Under the pieces are notes generated by a model that ran no database searches, was not told the DNA's origin, and saw nothing but the letters and a program-made list of their open reading frames with translations. 64,000 bases of DNA, from assembly GCA_944470555.2 (NCBI GenBank), contig OX104127.1, positions 120,102,973-120,166,972 of the forward strand, given 5' to 3'. A program made the translations under genes and the position numbers. How positions within the stretch are numbered: position 1 is the first letter of the stretch; each line of letters opens with the position of its first letter. The DNA is from Heterobilharzia americana (Eukaryota > Platyhelminthes > Trematoda > Strigeidida > Schistosomatidae). This document shows positions 39,830 through 51,230 of the stretch, piece after piece.

Positions 39830-42650
39830 TTATGCTGTTGGGGGAAAAAGGTGACAGGAGCTTCCTTCAGGACTTCAAAACTGATGCATACGAAGGCTTG
39901 GATAAGAAGGTTCTGTAGGAAACATTGATTGCAGATTTTCACAGCCAGGTAGAGAGACAGTTGGCAGTGCGATGGTTCCGAAGTAGGAAACTGAAACCAG
40001 AGGGCGAAATTGGTGATTGTGCTGATGATAACCAGTCTGCCACATCGGGGGCTTCCTACTTTGCATGAGGAATTGCAAGCACAATTTTTATTGTCGCAGT
40101 TCATAGAAAGTGTTCCAAACACTAGAAGTTACAAATCGCAGCACTGCCGATGGATATTGATGAATTAGCAAAACTTACTGAGTAGCTGATGTGTATGACA
40201 GAGGTTGTTGTAGAAGCGCCAGAGGTGAATCGATGGGAAAAATGGGTAAGTAACCCGCACCGATTGATAACTGTGCTTCAGACGACCATCAGTCGACATA
40301 ATGAGTGTTTTGGCAGCAAAAGATTGGGAAACTAGTGAAGCAACTGTCTACAGAAAAGAGAACCAAGATAATTCAAAATGCACAAAGTGTGTTTTCTCTT
40401 CCTGAGTAGTGGGGGTGATAAACAGAGGTGCAGCATGTGCTAGACTGCAGGTAATTGACTGGAAAGTTGTGTAATTAGTTTATACTTGGGCAACATGATC
40501 ACAAACAGTGGAGAAGACAGGTAGGGAAAAATTTAAGACTGCAAGATTATTAGACTACATTGTGGAGACTGGGTGTCGTAAAATCAGCTTTCTGTTCATT
40601 GTCGCAACGCAATTACAGCTAAAAATCCTGCGCAATGACTCTTCAACAGAAGTGCCTTCTTCGGTTAATACAAAGAACGGGATAGTGACTATGAATTACA
40701 GGTCATTTAACATATTTTAAAGCAGTGGGGTAGTGGATGGAGAGGCTGTGGAAACATCTCACATAGATACACCAAATTTCGAAGAGTTGGTTCATAGGCA
40801 CGAAGGGTTACTTACCGGAGATGGAGACCCATACTTCTACTTTAACAGAATGAAAAAGGAAAGGTCAGTAATCAGTCACCGAATGATGCATCACTTTCCA
40901 TGTCGTTTAGGGGTTAAGTTGAAAGACAAGAGAATGTCAAACAATGGCTTTATTTAAGACGCTGACAGCCTCTACAGTTCACCAATTCTCATCAAGTAAA
41001 AACCCAGTTGAAAAAACACATATCGTGTTGATTTTCGGATATTAAACAGTATAACCGAACTGAGAGTATTTGACGACAACTATATCAGATACATTGGGTC
41101 GCCCGCAAGTTGGTAAATTATTGAAAGTTTCAGACTTCTTGTCGGAATATTGGCAGTTACTGATAAAACAAAGTGACAGGAACAAGACAATTGTCATCCT
41201 GAGACAGAAACGCCATCTGAATATTTGGGTGAAATTCGAACCAGCAGATGCACCAATTACATTTAGACTTCACTGCATAAGAAGCTGAAGAATACTGAGG
41301 TTTAAGGAGATGATTTACTAATGTACATCAGACGTATTAGGGCCATCTGAAACACATAGAACCCATACTAAGATGAGGTGAAGGGTTTGGATTCCGAATC
41401 AGCAAGACAAAATGTCGCTTAGCAAGTATTAGAGTTCCATTATTGGGGCATAAAGTTGGATTTGGCAAAATGAAGCCCTTACCTGGAGTTCTATCGATAA
41501 AAGCCATTTGGGTACCAAACTCAAGAAGGAAACTGAGGCAGCTGTTGGTTAGGATGACTTTTTAAAACGGGTTCATTGAAATCTTCACTGAAGTAGAAAA
41601 ACCTCAGCGTAAGTAGTCAAATGTGGTGAAATTCGTGGGACAGAAATTTCACAGAAAACATTCCACCACATTAAGGAACTCTTAGATAACCATGGGACAT
41701 ACCTGAGACAGCCAGCATTGGAGAAGCCTTCCTCGGTACCTATCGGTATCAGTAATCACAGAATAGATGCATTTCCTAGACAAACCGCAGAAACTGTTAA
41801 GTACGCCAATTATCAAAGCATCTACAGAGCAGACGTATTCAAGGGTTGAAAAAGAGGACTTAGCAACTCTTTTGGCGCTGAACAAGTAGAGATCTTATTC
41901 ACCTGGTCAGCGGTTCTATATCAAGTTTAGTTACAAGTCTTTACAGTGTTTGAAGACAGCTAGAGACCTCTAGGAGAAATATCGTGGTGTACACTAAGAT
42001 TACTAGAGGTCGACTTCAGAGTTGGTCATATCTCATGAGTGACACCAGACAGCACATACAGGGATGGTAGGCCTTCTACGAAGAAAGGCATACTGGCTGG
42101 GAAAGAGCTACGGTGCAACGAAATTTGCTTTGACCATTCCCTAGTGTCAATTGATGAAAGGGGATCTGCTCATACTGCGATGACTGCAGTCGAAGATGAC
42201 AGAACTTGTCACACGTTTGACAAATACCATTGCGATTACGGATCAGCGTAATGTTGTGGACCAAGAAGTGTCAAAAATGATATTAACACATCAGGATCCC
42301 TGTTTGAGAGTGAAGAACTTAAAATTCACCTAGAATAGATGGGTGTTAAGAGCGTTCGTACGACATCATATCATTTACAGACAAATGGCTTGGTAAAGAG
42401 GAAAATCCGTACACTGAAGCGTTTGATTGATTTCAAAGGGAATTGACTGAAAGAGAGAAGTATGAGAAAAAATAAGGTAAGAGATGGAAACAATTCGAAA
42501 TGAGAGACTAACTGAAGTGTAAAGGGCGAAAGGTCATGACAACAGCTGGACCAGTATCCAGAAAACTGCTCCCAAATTGAGGGGAACACACACAAAAGCA
42601 TGAATCCTTATGAGAAGTGGAATGGAAGACAACTGTACTGCCTAAATCTA
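39830..42650 (+). mobile_element. Fossil Ty3/gypsy element of a second lineage
   Basis: Plus-strand fragments follow gag-pol order. A gag-like block lies at 39990-40250, with LHEELQAQFLLSQFIESV and then MDIDELAKL. A reverse transcriptase follows: KKERSVISHRMMHHFPC near 40853, DFRILNSITELRV near 41030, GRPQVGKLLKVSDFLSEYWQL near 41100, then RVPLLGHKVG near 41440. An RNase H tail is near 42000-42030 (VDFRVGHI). Integrase follows, with TTSYHLQTNGLVKRKIRTLKR near 42360-42425, ending with NPYEKWNGR near 42605. Stops and frame changes are dense. The reverse transcriptase and integrase are not close to those of the CsRn1-like elements, so this is another gypsy lineage. No LTRs found. Confidence 0.82.
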
Positions 42651-43647
42651 AGTCGGTATACCCTCGTGACTTCACTCCTTGTTCTTGTTCAACATCAAGG
42701 TTAGTCTATGTCATGTATAACTCAAGATTAAGCAATATCATGCTTCGTACAGTGTAACTGTTGATAAGGGTGAAATAGAAGACAAGTCAGTAGGTAGGAT
42801 AAACAATTTGTGAAATAGGCCTAACGTCAGCAATAAAAGTATTCTATAAATCAGCAGTTCACCAGCAAAACATATTGCAAAATCAAGGATGAAGGAAGAA
42901 TAGTCAAAGTTTCAAATCTGTAAAAAATCCAGCATTTTAGACATAACTTGCTAAAAACTTCCACACAAGCAATTTCTGTGAGATAAGTAAAATTGATCTT
43001 CATCAAATTCTTCTTATAAACAAATAACAAAAGTAGAAAAGAGGTCGTTATTGTTCTCTGAGCCTTATTATCTAACTTTGGATGTTTCATTATCAACCTA
43101 GGAGACTCTGTTCAGGATTCACTTCACAAAGAGGATTGAATTAGGTACTGATGTAATGAGTTGGTCTACTTGATGAAATATCCTTAATGAAACATCAGAG
43201 AATGGTATAAATCACCTGTTAGATAATTTATCCTTCAGTTTTCAAAAGTACATGGTGTAATTCTACTTAATTTAGAAGAATAAATTTATTTGGATGTCAT
43301 TTATTCTTCAGATCTTATATATATTATCGACAAATAAATATTTATGGCCAATAAACTGATCAATAATCAAGTTTGACATATACCAGTTGTCATAAATTTT
43401 TTTCAGAATGTTTACTTTTTATTTTGTCTCTTCAGGATAATCCCTATCATAATTTTATCGTTTTTCTACACAAGTTATTCATCTCAAAGAGTATTGTTTG
43501 ACTAATCTGTTTGAAAAAGAAACTTCTTTCAGATTTTCACACTCCTGAATGGATAATTGCGAGTGAATGACCTAGAAAAGTGGGACGTATGTAGTCAGCC
43601 AATCGTTGTCTAGTTTCAAGGTCGGCGTTGCGTAGATTTATTTTCAT

Positions 43648-43651
<4 letters not shown>
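42651..43651. other. Unassigned AT-rich stretch
   Basis: Probably the 3' outskirts of the gypsy fossil followed by plain intergenic sequence. Nothing supported. Confidence 0.4.

Positions 43652-43693
<42 letters not shown>
43652..43693. repeat. (TA)n microsatellite
   Basis: An uninterrupted TA dinucleotide run of about 42 bp. Confidence 0.95.
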
Positions 43694-43696
<3 letters not shown>

Positions 43697-43879
43697 TATG
43701 TTAATTTTGCTTTCGAATGACAATTAGAACGCAGAGAAACAAAATGCTCAATAAAACGATAGTGATTTACTAATCCAGCGAGAAAGTGGGAAAGAGAGAA
43801 AGCTGAAAGGATGAAGAGTAAAAACGGGGTGGTGTTTTTGAAATTGGTCTCGTGAAATTTATAATTGTGGTAACTGTTC

Positions 43880-44405
43880 TTTTCTTTCTTAAAGTGAATT
43901 GCGAGTGGTTTTCAAAACACGATTATAAGCAAAGACAAGAATTTGATTATCAGCCTTGATAAACAATGAAATAATAAACAACGAGAAACTACAATCACCA
44001 ATCAATAAAACTGGATAATGAGATGATGGAGAATATTTGTGGTTCAGGCTAGTGAGTTTGATGGTACTCTGTTCTCTGAGCTGCAGTTTTATTATCATTC
44101 TAGACAACATCATCAGTACAAACATCAGAAAGAAGTGAGCTATAGGGTCTTCTCCCCAATTTGTGTAGTGGCTCGTCCTGATGACCTTGTGTGTGATTAG
44201 TTGTTTCTGTCAAACTCTTGTCACTATCTCCATATTTATTTCGATTGATTGTCCTACATATATGAACTTCGACCTTCTTTTCGCTTCTTGTGTTTCTGAT
44301 TGGTTGATAGATTGGGTCAATGACAGTAGGCCTGTTGATCGCTGACTGACATGAATGTCAAGCTTCTAAAAATCCTCTGATATCCCTTGTATTTCCTCTA
44401 GGGCA
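43880..44405 (-). mobile_element. Penelope-like element tail, minus-strand copy
   Basis: Read from 44400 downward it is the reverse complement of 44661-44955 with near identity, then continues alone to about 43880. The reading contains IREFLEA and INRPTVIDPIYQPIRNTRSE, the block that ends Penelope-like GIY-YIG proteins (usually REFLEAWHS...INRH). The Trp position is a stop. Confidence 0.72.
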
Positions 44406-44458
44406 ATCACTCTGTTTAGTGTACTGTTTTTCAAAGTTTCAACAGTTTTTTTTCGTAG

Positions 44459-44990
44459 GTGACCTTTAGTTTGTCTTGTTTTGTTATTGTACATTTTGGC
44501 CTGCATAACAGGAATGAAGAGATTGTTTTAAGCACACTGAAAGACACAATAGCAGAAGAAGACGAGTTAAACTTTATCTACAAAATCAACTGCAGAAACT
44601 TCAAAAAACAGCGAAGCGTTATGATATATCTTCACTCATATGAAAATCCTGGATAGAGGAAATACAAGGGATATCAGAGAATTTTTAGAAGCTTGACATT
44701 CATGTCAGTCAGCGATCAACAGGCCTACTGTCATTGACCCAATCTATCAACCAATCAGAAACACAAGAAGCGAAAAGAAGGTCGAAGTTCATATATGTAG
44801 GACAATCAATCGAAATAAATATGGAGATAGTGACAAGAGTTTGACAGAAACAACCAATCACACACAAGGTCATCAGGACGAGCCACTACACAAATTGGGG
44901 AGAAGACCCTATAGCTCACTTCTTTCTGATGTTTGTACTGATGATGCTGTCTAGAATGAAAGCTTCACAATTTAACCATCCAGCTTAGAG
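44459..44990 (+). mobile_element. Penelope-like element tail, plus-strand copy
   Basis: The 65-codon frame 44459-44656 includes LKDTIAEEDELNFIYKINCRN, matching the linker and first strand of the GIY-YIG domain. The centre of the nuclease is missing. From 44661 the sequence reads DIREFLEA, stop, HS, then the same INRPTVIDP block as the minus copy, down to about 44960. Confidence 0.75.
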
Positions 44991-45400
44991 AATACAACAC
45001 TATCAAAAATGAATCGTCTAAATGTAACAATGAAATGAGTCCAAAAGATATTGGTTAGTGAAATGACTTGTTACTGCATGTATGACACTGTAAGTGTGGT
45101 ACATAACAATAGGGATTTCAGTATTCAAGAATTAGAATTGGTACTCACTAACGGAGGACGCAATGATTCCATCCTTGTAGAAAAATACCAGAGTAGATCA
45201 AACTTAGTAGAACTTCGAAACCTTAAAAGTATTTGGAAAAAGTATATTTATGATTTCGAGATAAGGAGGATATCGATTGTTCGTTTAAGTAAGAGACTAT
45301 AAACTACTCCATGTAAATTTCGAAACTATTCACTTAATTCAACTTGATCTCATAAGCTTTTTCATAGTAGATTTGATTTACAGTCTAATACAAGAAATTG
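44991..45400. other. Unassigned spacer
   Basis: An 83-codon frame (45051-45302) has no resemblance I can name. Confidence 0.4.
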
Positions 45401-45860
45401 CACCTTTTTGGTTATATTGTGTTCTCTGAGCTGAGATTTTTTATCGTGAAACTTTCATTCTCTTTCCAGACGATATCATCAGCAGATAGAGAATATCGGA
45501 GAATTCCTAGAAGCTTGGCATTCATATCAGTCAGCAGGTGTGTAGCACACAAACCCAGTCTGTCAACCAATAAGAAAAATGATAAAAGACAGAAAGCTCA
45601 GAGGTCAAGCAAAGGAATAACCAACAGGAAAGTCTATACAATCAATGACACAGCAGTCGAATGAAACAACCAGTCATAGACCACCTCGTCAGAGCAAGCC
45701 ACTAAATCACTCACGGAGAGATACTGATAGCTCACTTCATACTGAAGTTAGTAATGTTGTCGTCTAGAAAGATGATCAAGGCTCCACGATCAAACGATTC
45801 AGCTCAGAGAAAACAATCCAACCAAGACTATCCACCTGAGCTACAAATATTCTCCACTAT
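45401..45860 (+). mobile_element. Penelope-like element tail, third diverged copy
   Basis: It reads GEFLEAWHSYQSAG with the Trp present, then PVCQPIRKM, and later KDDQGSTIKRFSSEKTI near 45770-45820, the typical end region. It is clearly diverged from the two copies upstream and in direct orientation with the plus copy. Confidence 0.7.
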
Positions 45861-46599
45861 TTCACTTTAGTTTTATATATTAAACACACAATTATGACAA
45901 GATAATCTGTGTTATCTTAACTGAAGTTTTGATAGACAAAGCTTAGAATGTCAACTAAGGCGTCATCTTTATTAGAGGTACACAAGAAGGTACAGTTGGT
46001 CTACACTTCATGACCATTGATTAGGATGACTCCAAGCTGAGTGTTTTTCAGGTAGTTAGGTGATTTATTACCTTTCGTTTTTGGTCAACCACTTGGTTAA
46101 GTTTTGTGTTGTTCATCTTTCTGACTGTTAGCTGTTCCCTGTTCTAAGAATCAGAATGTTGTTTAAAAAAGACACAACTATATTCATCATTTGTATTCTC
46201 TTCATTTGAATCCTTAAGTAACTTCCATTTGGTTGATGTTCTACAACTGGCTTCAAGTAAGAATAATCTTTCTTATTCTTTTTATCTACTAGTTTTCAAA
46301 TTAATTTATTACCATAGTGTTTACTTAAAACAGTATGCATTCGATGACTCGCCTTTTTTCAGATGTCTTAGTTTCATCTGCTTAAATTCGCTGGTTTCAA
46401 ACAAAATTGTAGGTCAGTGTTAAATGATGAGTGGATTGGGTAGAGTAGCCTATTCTTAACTTCTACAACTCACCTTAACATCTTTAGTTTCATTATTTGA
46501 CAAGTCATTGATTTTCTAGAAGTTGTAGGTAAGTGTTTATGACATTTTATTGATTGATACTTGTAAGTTCCTGTTGCTAAACAGGATAGAATTACTCAG
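45861..46599. other. Unassigned AT-rich stretch
   Basis: Nothing recognised. Confidence 0.4.
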
Positions 46600-46850
46600 C
46601 CTCTATTGGCAGATGGGCTGTTATGTAGATATCTTAATACTGCCGCATATTGATGATGTTTTATCTTAGTGACTAGTGGTGGGATTCAGGACACGTGTTT
46701 CGTCCTATTTGAGGCTCGTCAGTTGGATGTACTTGCACCCTGGTGAATGTTTGAAGCGATGAGGTACCAGGCTCGTGTCTCATTGTGTGAGGGGGGGGCG
46801 GCATCACCAAGATGCACACAATATACGACATTTCATTTGGATATATCGTC
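46600..46850 (-). mobile_element. Sm-alpha-like repeat with hammerhead motif
   Basis: On the minus strand a unit of about 200-250 bp contains a hammerhead core in the order found in the schistosome Sm-alpha repeat, followed by the CCACCACTAGTCACTA-like stretch that also follows the core in the copies at 48650 and 63296. Sm-alpha repeats are SINE-like, transcribed by RNA polymerase III. Confidence 0.7.
46678..46735 (-). ncRNA. Hammerhead ribozyme, core residues present
   Basis: Minus strand: CTGACGAG (46722-46715), a short stem II hairpin, GAAA (46701-46698), stem III ACAC/GTGT, and cleavage triplet GTC (46692-46690). All conserved core bases are present. Stem I is weakened (two mismatches in the first four pairs) and stem II has a C-A and a U-G pair in place of Watson-Crick pairs. 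Cleavage would fall just after 46690 on this strand. Confidence 0.65.
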
Positions 46851-46879
46851 ATAGCAGTGACCTATATCTATCGCCTGCT

Positions 46880-47215
46880 GATTCGATTTAAACAAACTTG
46901 ATTCCAGTTGATATTCATCGTAGACTGACATCAGTCGCAGGAACGATGGAAAGCTGGGAAAACTGAACACCTGTCTCGTCTTAGTACGGGACTCTTCAGC
47001 AGTGTGGACCCACTACCCCGAGAGGGATCGAATGCACGACCTTCAGTTCCATGGCCAGCACGTTATCATCGAGCCACTGGGTCGGAATTTAATGGTCCAT
47101 ATTTACAACTTCTATCAGTTCACAACATTGCGCGATCGCCGCCCAATGTCATCATTGAGTATTTGTCAGTCTACGATGGATAACAACTTGAAATTTTTCT
47201 AAATTCCCACAAACC
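46880..47215 (-). mobile_element. tRNA-derived SINE, family 1, copy a
   Basis: Minus strand: an A-box-like GTGGCTCGATGATAAC and a B-box-like GCATTCGATCCC (47035-47024), then the family body ending in a block that includes GCTTTCCATCGTTCC and GACTGATGTCAG-like sequence. It forms an inverted pair with 47380-47640. Confidence 0.65.
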
Positions 47216-47379
47216 CCTCAAAATTCAGTTGATCTGGTGCTCATTGGTGACTAGCTTCGAGAGGTAATTTCTCAAAGTTCCAATGAGAAGTTGTGACCAG
47301 TGAGGCAAACCTGGTGGTCTTGAGGACAAATACTCAACGATGACATTGGGTGGCAATCGTGGTATGTCATGAACTGACA

Positions 47380-47640
47380 GAAGTTGGAAATATAGAACAT
47401 TCGATTTCCACCCAGTGACTCAATGCTAACATGCTAGCCATGGAACCTCAAGGTTACGGGTTCGACTCCTAGTGGGGCAGGGTTGTGAATGCTCACTGCA
47501 GCCCCATAGTAGTGGGACGAAACAGCTGTCCAGTGCTCCCAGCTTTCCATTTTTCCTCCAGCTGATGTCAGTCTACGATGAATATGAACTTGAAGTATCT
47601 CTAAATCCTCACAAACCCCTTAAAATTCAATTAAATTTGA
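47380..47640 (+). mobile_element. tRNA-derived SINE, family 1, copy b
   Basis: A-box-like GTGACTCAATGCTAAC is followed by a perfect B box GGTTCGACTCC (47458-47468). The body then has GTGGGACGAAACAGCTGTCC and ends near TCTACGATGAATATGAACTTG. The B box is the best in the family here. Confidence 0.7.
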
Positions 47641-48454
47641 TTCAGTTGTTCAAAATTCAAGCGAATTTTTTAAAATTTTATTAACACTAGTTTGTTTAAA
47701 TAATCCGGACAAATCATGGCTTACACACATACATACATACATCTGATTGGGTAAAGTCGAATTGCTGGGGAAATTAATCATGCGAAAGAATTTTTTAAAA
47801 ATTGGAGGTTCATGACATAGACCTACATTTTTCGTTGAATAATGTTGCTTGTTTACATGGCTAACACTAAATGACTCAGTGACAGGAACAGTTTAACTTG
47901 ATAAATAATAAGGTCACTCTTGAAATTTTTTTTTATTTATTTGTCAGTGTTTCGAATAATAATTCTGTATGCAACTGATTTGTAAAGTTAGTTTAAATGG
48001 CCCACAAACTCCAGTTACTATGGTGATCAGGTAAAGGTTACTGACAAATACTTGGTTATCGATTTAAAAGTGGGTAAAGTCATATGATGTTTAGATGTTT
48101 ATGTTAAAACGTTATGGTTCAAGAAAGTACGTAAAAATATTTTAAAAATATTACTATAGTTGTTTCCCACGTCAACATTGTGTGTAATTGAAGCTGAAAG
48201 ATGATAAGGGAATATAAGAACACAAAGGTTATGGCTAAATTTAACTTTCTTCTTCAAGATGGAGGGTTAAAGACTTTGCAATATACTAATAATTTGTGCA
48301 ATTCTTCTTTCTGTTTGACCTTGAATAGAGCAAGCACAATACTTCAAACATAATCATCTGAAAACATTCTTATTTCATGGATTCACCTCAGCTGTTGTTG
48401 ACAACTTAGAAAAGAAAAAAATATTAAAATGTTAACATACTTTTAAAAAATAGA
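47641..48454. other. Unassigned stretch
   Basis: AT-rich, with nothing recognised. Short ACAT repeats lie near 47728-47742. Confidence 0.4.
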
Positions 48455-48830
48455 GGCTGATCAATTCGGTTCAATCAACGACGGGAATCTGAAAGCAATA
48501 ACATCAAAACTATACTGTCCCCGTGGTATAAGGAGTGGATATCGTGACTCACTGGTCTAATAGATGACTATCTGGCGTTTGAAGTGATAAGTCCTGAGTT
48601 TGAGTGATAGTTGGAGAAACATCACTCACTCAGAGGTGGGTAGACCCAACCGACGAGTCCTAAATAGGATGAAAGGTGAGGTATAGATCCCATCACTAGT
48701 CCCTATCCATAATTACTGTGATATCGAGGCATTCAGTCAGAAACTAATATATGTTAATACTAGTCATTCGATTCGATTCAGACAACAGAGGATAATTACA
48801 AGCCGTAACATCAAGGCATTACTTTCATCA
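48455..48830 (+). mobile_element. Sm-alpha-like repeats in tandem, hammerhead degenerate
   Basis: A repeat end (48460-48520, with TTCGGTTCAATCAACGACGG-like sequence) is followed by a whole unit whose own end (48765-48830) resembles the first. The spacing of about 310-320 bp indicates a tandem dimer fragment. The hammerhead core reads CCGACGAG (48650-48657) and GAAA (48671-48674). The U of the invariant CUGA has become C, so this copy should be inactive. Confidence 0.68.
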
Positions 48831-49589
48831 AGTTGACAAAAAATTATTGATGAGAACAAGAGGTAGTGTAAATTTAGAATATTTTATGAACCAATTAAAA
48901 ATGAAGAGAATTAAAAGTAGGTGGAAAAAATAAACTGCCATTTATTCAATCTTTTGTTTAAAGGATCAATGTTTCAATTTTCAGTCTTTTACTTTAGTTT
49001 GTTTTCAGGTTTTCTGATCCTTTACCATTAAGTTTGAGATATGTTTTCGACGAGGATTTATGTCGATTTGACGTTTTTTTTAGTGAAGTTATAAACCTGT
49101 AAACAATAGCTTTGATAAAAACTCAATGTGTCTGATAGTATTTAGAAATTATAAGATTTTTCTAAAAGACACTGAGTATGAATTGCAGTTGAAACGCCCA
49201 CATTTACTTCGGTGTAGAGATATCCTGGTAAAGAATTCCTAATCAGATGGAATGTATATGATGAATCCCACTGTTGACGACTACCAAATATACAGCCAAG
49301 TGAACTGTAACCTGTAAGGTTTGATTTATGTGGTTTTTGGGTTAGCCTTCACAAATAATAATGCCTTTATTCACTATGCATTTTGGACTCTTGAATACAG
49401 TATAAGTGAAACTAATTGGTATATTGATACATAATATGAAATTCTCCTTTATCATACTATCTTGGTACCGAAGCTGTTTTTTGACGATCACTAATTTTAA
49501 TCCTGCTGCGGTGCAGATTTCCACTTCAACTTCAAATAATACAAGTCTGCTAGACCATAGCTATCTCAAATAGTCGAAATGATAATCAA
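48831..49589. other. Unassigned stretch
   Basis: AT-rich, no recognised feature. Confidence 0.4.
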
Positions 49590-49850
49590 TATGATACTGT
49601 CCCTCTCAAATTCAGTTCTGACTGAGCAATCAGTGTGAATACGACCAAGTGGTAGCAACATGTCATGAATTCATATGGCAATCGGACAGAATGCGTGGTG
49701 ATTTAAATGAAATAAAATGTGATCAGCAGTCGGGCTTCGTAGCTTAGTTGGTAGAGTAGTGAGTTGGGAACCCGGTGGTTGCTGGTTTGAATCTTGCTGT
49801 GGCCTTGATTTTCCTTTCACCTTCAATCATCATCCTATGTATACAGTTTC
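49590..49850 (+). mobile_element. tRNA-related SINE, family 2, copy a
   Basis: It has an A box TAGCTTAGTTGG (49740-49751) and a B box GGTTTGAATCT (49784-49794), with tRNA-like spacing of about 33 bp between them. The sequence upstream (from 49590) and downstream is shared with 51780-52060, so it is a dispersed repeat and not a tRNA gene. Confidence 0.68.
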
Positions 49851-50274
49851 GACAAATGAAATTCGTGTGGCTGGAAACGCAGAGATGCTTTGGGATAATT
49901 GGCGGTGAACAGAGTATTTTTAAAAGTAGAAATGATGGTGATATTTATTCCCACTTCTTATCTTAAAACTTAACTCACGTGATCAAGTACGGTACTTATG
50001 CAACTAGGAAGTTAAACTGATTGAAATATGTCACCACTAAATCTGTGAAAGGCTGAGTTGTTTGTTTGTCTCCACTAAGTGAGACTAATGAGCTCAAGTC
50101 AAGGTGATCACTTGTTTCATTCATGTTATCTTGCTAGAAAAGCGTGATCAATTTTTCCTAAAGCCTTCATGAACTTTTTAAAAATCTTTTTAACCCTTAC
50201 TATTCAATAAGTGATGTAAATCAAACAACAGATAAGCATAGCGTATAGTTAATAGTCAGTGCCATATCCAATCA
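49851..50274. other. Unassigned stretch
   Basis: No recognised feature. Confidence 0.4.
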
Positions 50275-50545
50275 AATCTTGCGTCAATTCAGAGGACTTT
50301 TTGACTTGAAGGTTTGTGGGGGTTTAGTGATTCGAACTTGGTATTCATCATGGACTGAAATCATTTGTAGGAAAATTGGAAACCTGAGAGAACTGAACAC
50401 TTGTTTCGTCTTAGTATGGGGCTTCTCAGCAGCACGCACCCATGACAACGGCACTCCAGGACTCGAACCCGGGACCTTCAAGTTCTGTGGCCAACACGTC
50501 ACCATTGAGCCAGTGGGTTGGAATTCAGTGGTCCATATTTCCAAC
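50275..50545 (-). mobile_element. tRNA-derived SINE, family 1, copy c
   Basis: Minus strand: A box TGGCTCAATGGTGA and perfect B box GGTTCGAGTCC (50469-50459), followed by the family body with GACGAAACAAGTGTTCAGTT and a tail ending near 50280. The frame on each strand of about 95 codons is a by-product of the repeat. Confidence 0.72.
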
Positions 50546-50559
50546 TTCAGTCGGTTCAC

Positions 50560-50880
50560 GACATAGTGCAAGCATCATGCAATATCATCGTTGAGTATTT
50601 GTCCCCATGAACACCAGGTTTGCCCAACCAGTCACCACTTCACATTGGAACTGACAGGAGTTAGAAATGTGGATCGTTGGATTCTCAGCCGACGGATCAA
50701 TGGAAACATGCTGGCCACGGAACCTGAAAGTATTGAGTTCGATCCCTGTATAGGCGGGGTGGGTAGGGGTTATGGGTGAGCACTAGTGAGGAGTTCGATA
50801 CTAGGATGAAACTAGTTCCCAGTGTTCTCAGGTCTGCAATGTTTCTTTAACTAATGTCAGTCTAGGGTGAGTAATAACCT
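50560..50880 (+). mobile_element. tRNA-derived SINE, family 1, copy d
   Basis: GATCAATGGAAACATGCTGG precedes a B-box-like GAGTTCGATCC (50735-50745) and a G-rich insert, then the family body to TCTAGGGTGAGTAATAACC. With copy c it makes a head-to-head inverted pair. Confidence 0.65.
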
Positions 50881-50979
50881 GATAAAACAGAACAGTTAAT
50901 GGGCGAAACTAACCCATCACATAATCTGTGCTTAAACTATGCCAAATTGTAGCTTGGGTGAGAATAAATAAGAAGTCTA

Positions 50980-51230
50980 TAATCAGATTTGTAACTATTA
51001 TTGTGGAAACAGATAATGATGTGATTTGCTTAGTGGTGGCTAGCAGTAAAATCCAAGAAACGTGTTTCGTTCTGTTTGGGACTGGTCAGATGGATATACC
51101 TGAACACCAGTGATTGAAGCTGTTGTCACTAAGACTCAAATCCTGAACATAACGACAAAGCGTTATCCCCTAGGCCGCTGGGACACAAGAATCATCTATT
51201 GTACAACAAATATACTTGTAATTCTCTATT
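50980..51230 (-). mobile_element. Sm-alpha-like repeat, hammerhead degenerate
   Basis: Minus strand: CTGACCAG (51089-51082), GAAA (51068-51065), then GGATTTTACTGCTAGCCACC. The conserved G of CUGANGA is C here, so the ribozyme core is broken. The tRNA-like head is near 51180-51130. Confidence 0.65.

Noticed and set aside
49733..49805. Possible tRNA gene with A and B boxes
   Set aside because: The B box deviates from consensus, no proper cloverleaf acceptor stem could be drawn, and the surrounding sequence recurs at 51780-52060, so I call it a SINE.
50279..50571. Overlapping 95-codon frames on both strands
   Set aside because: They coincide with a family 1 SINE copy and are by-products of it.
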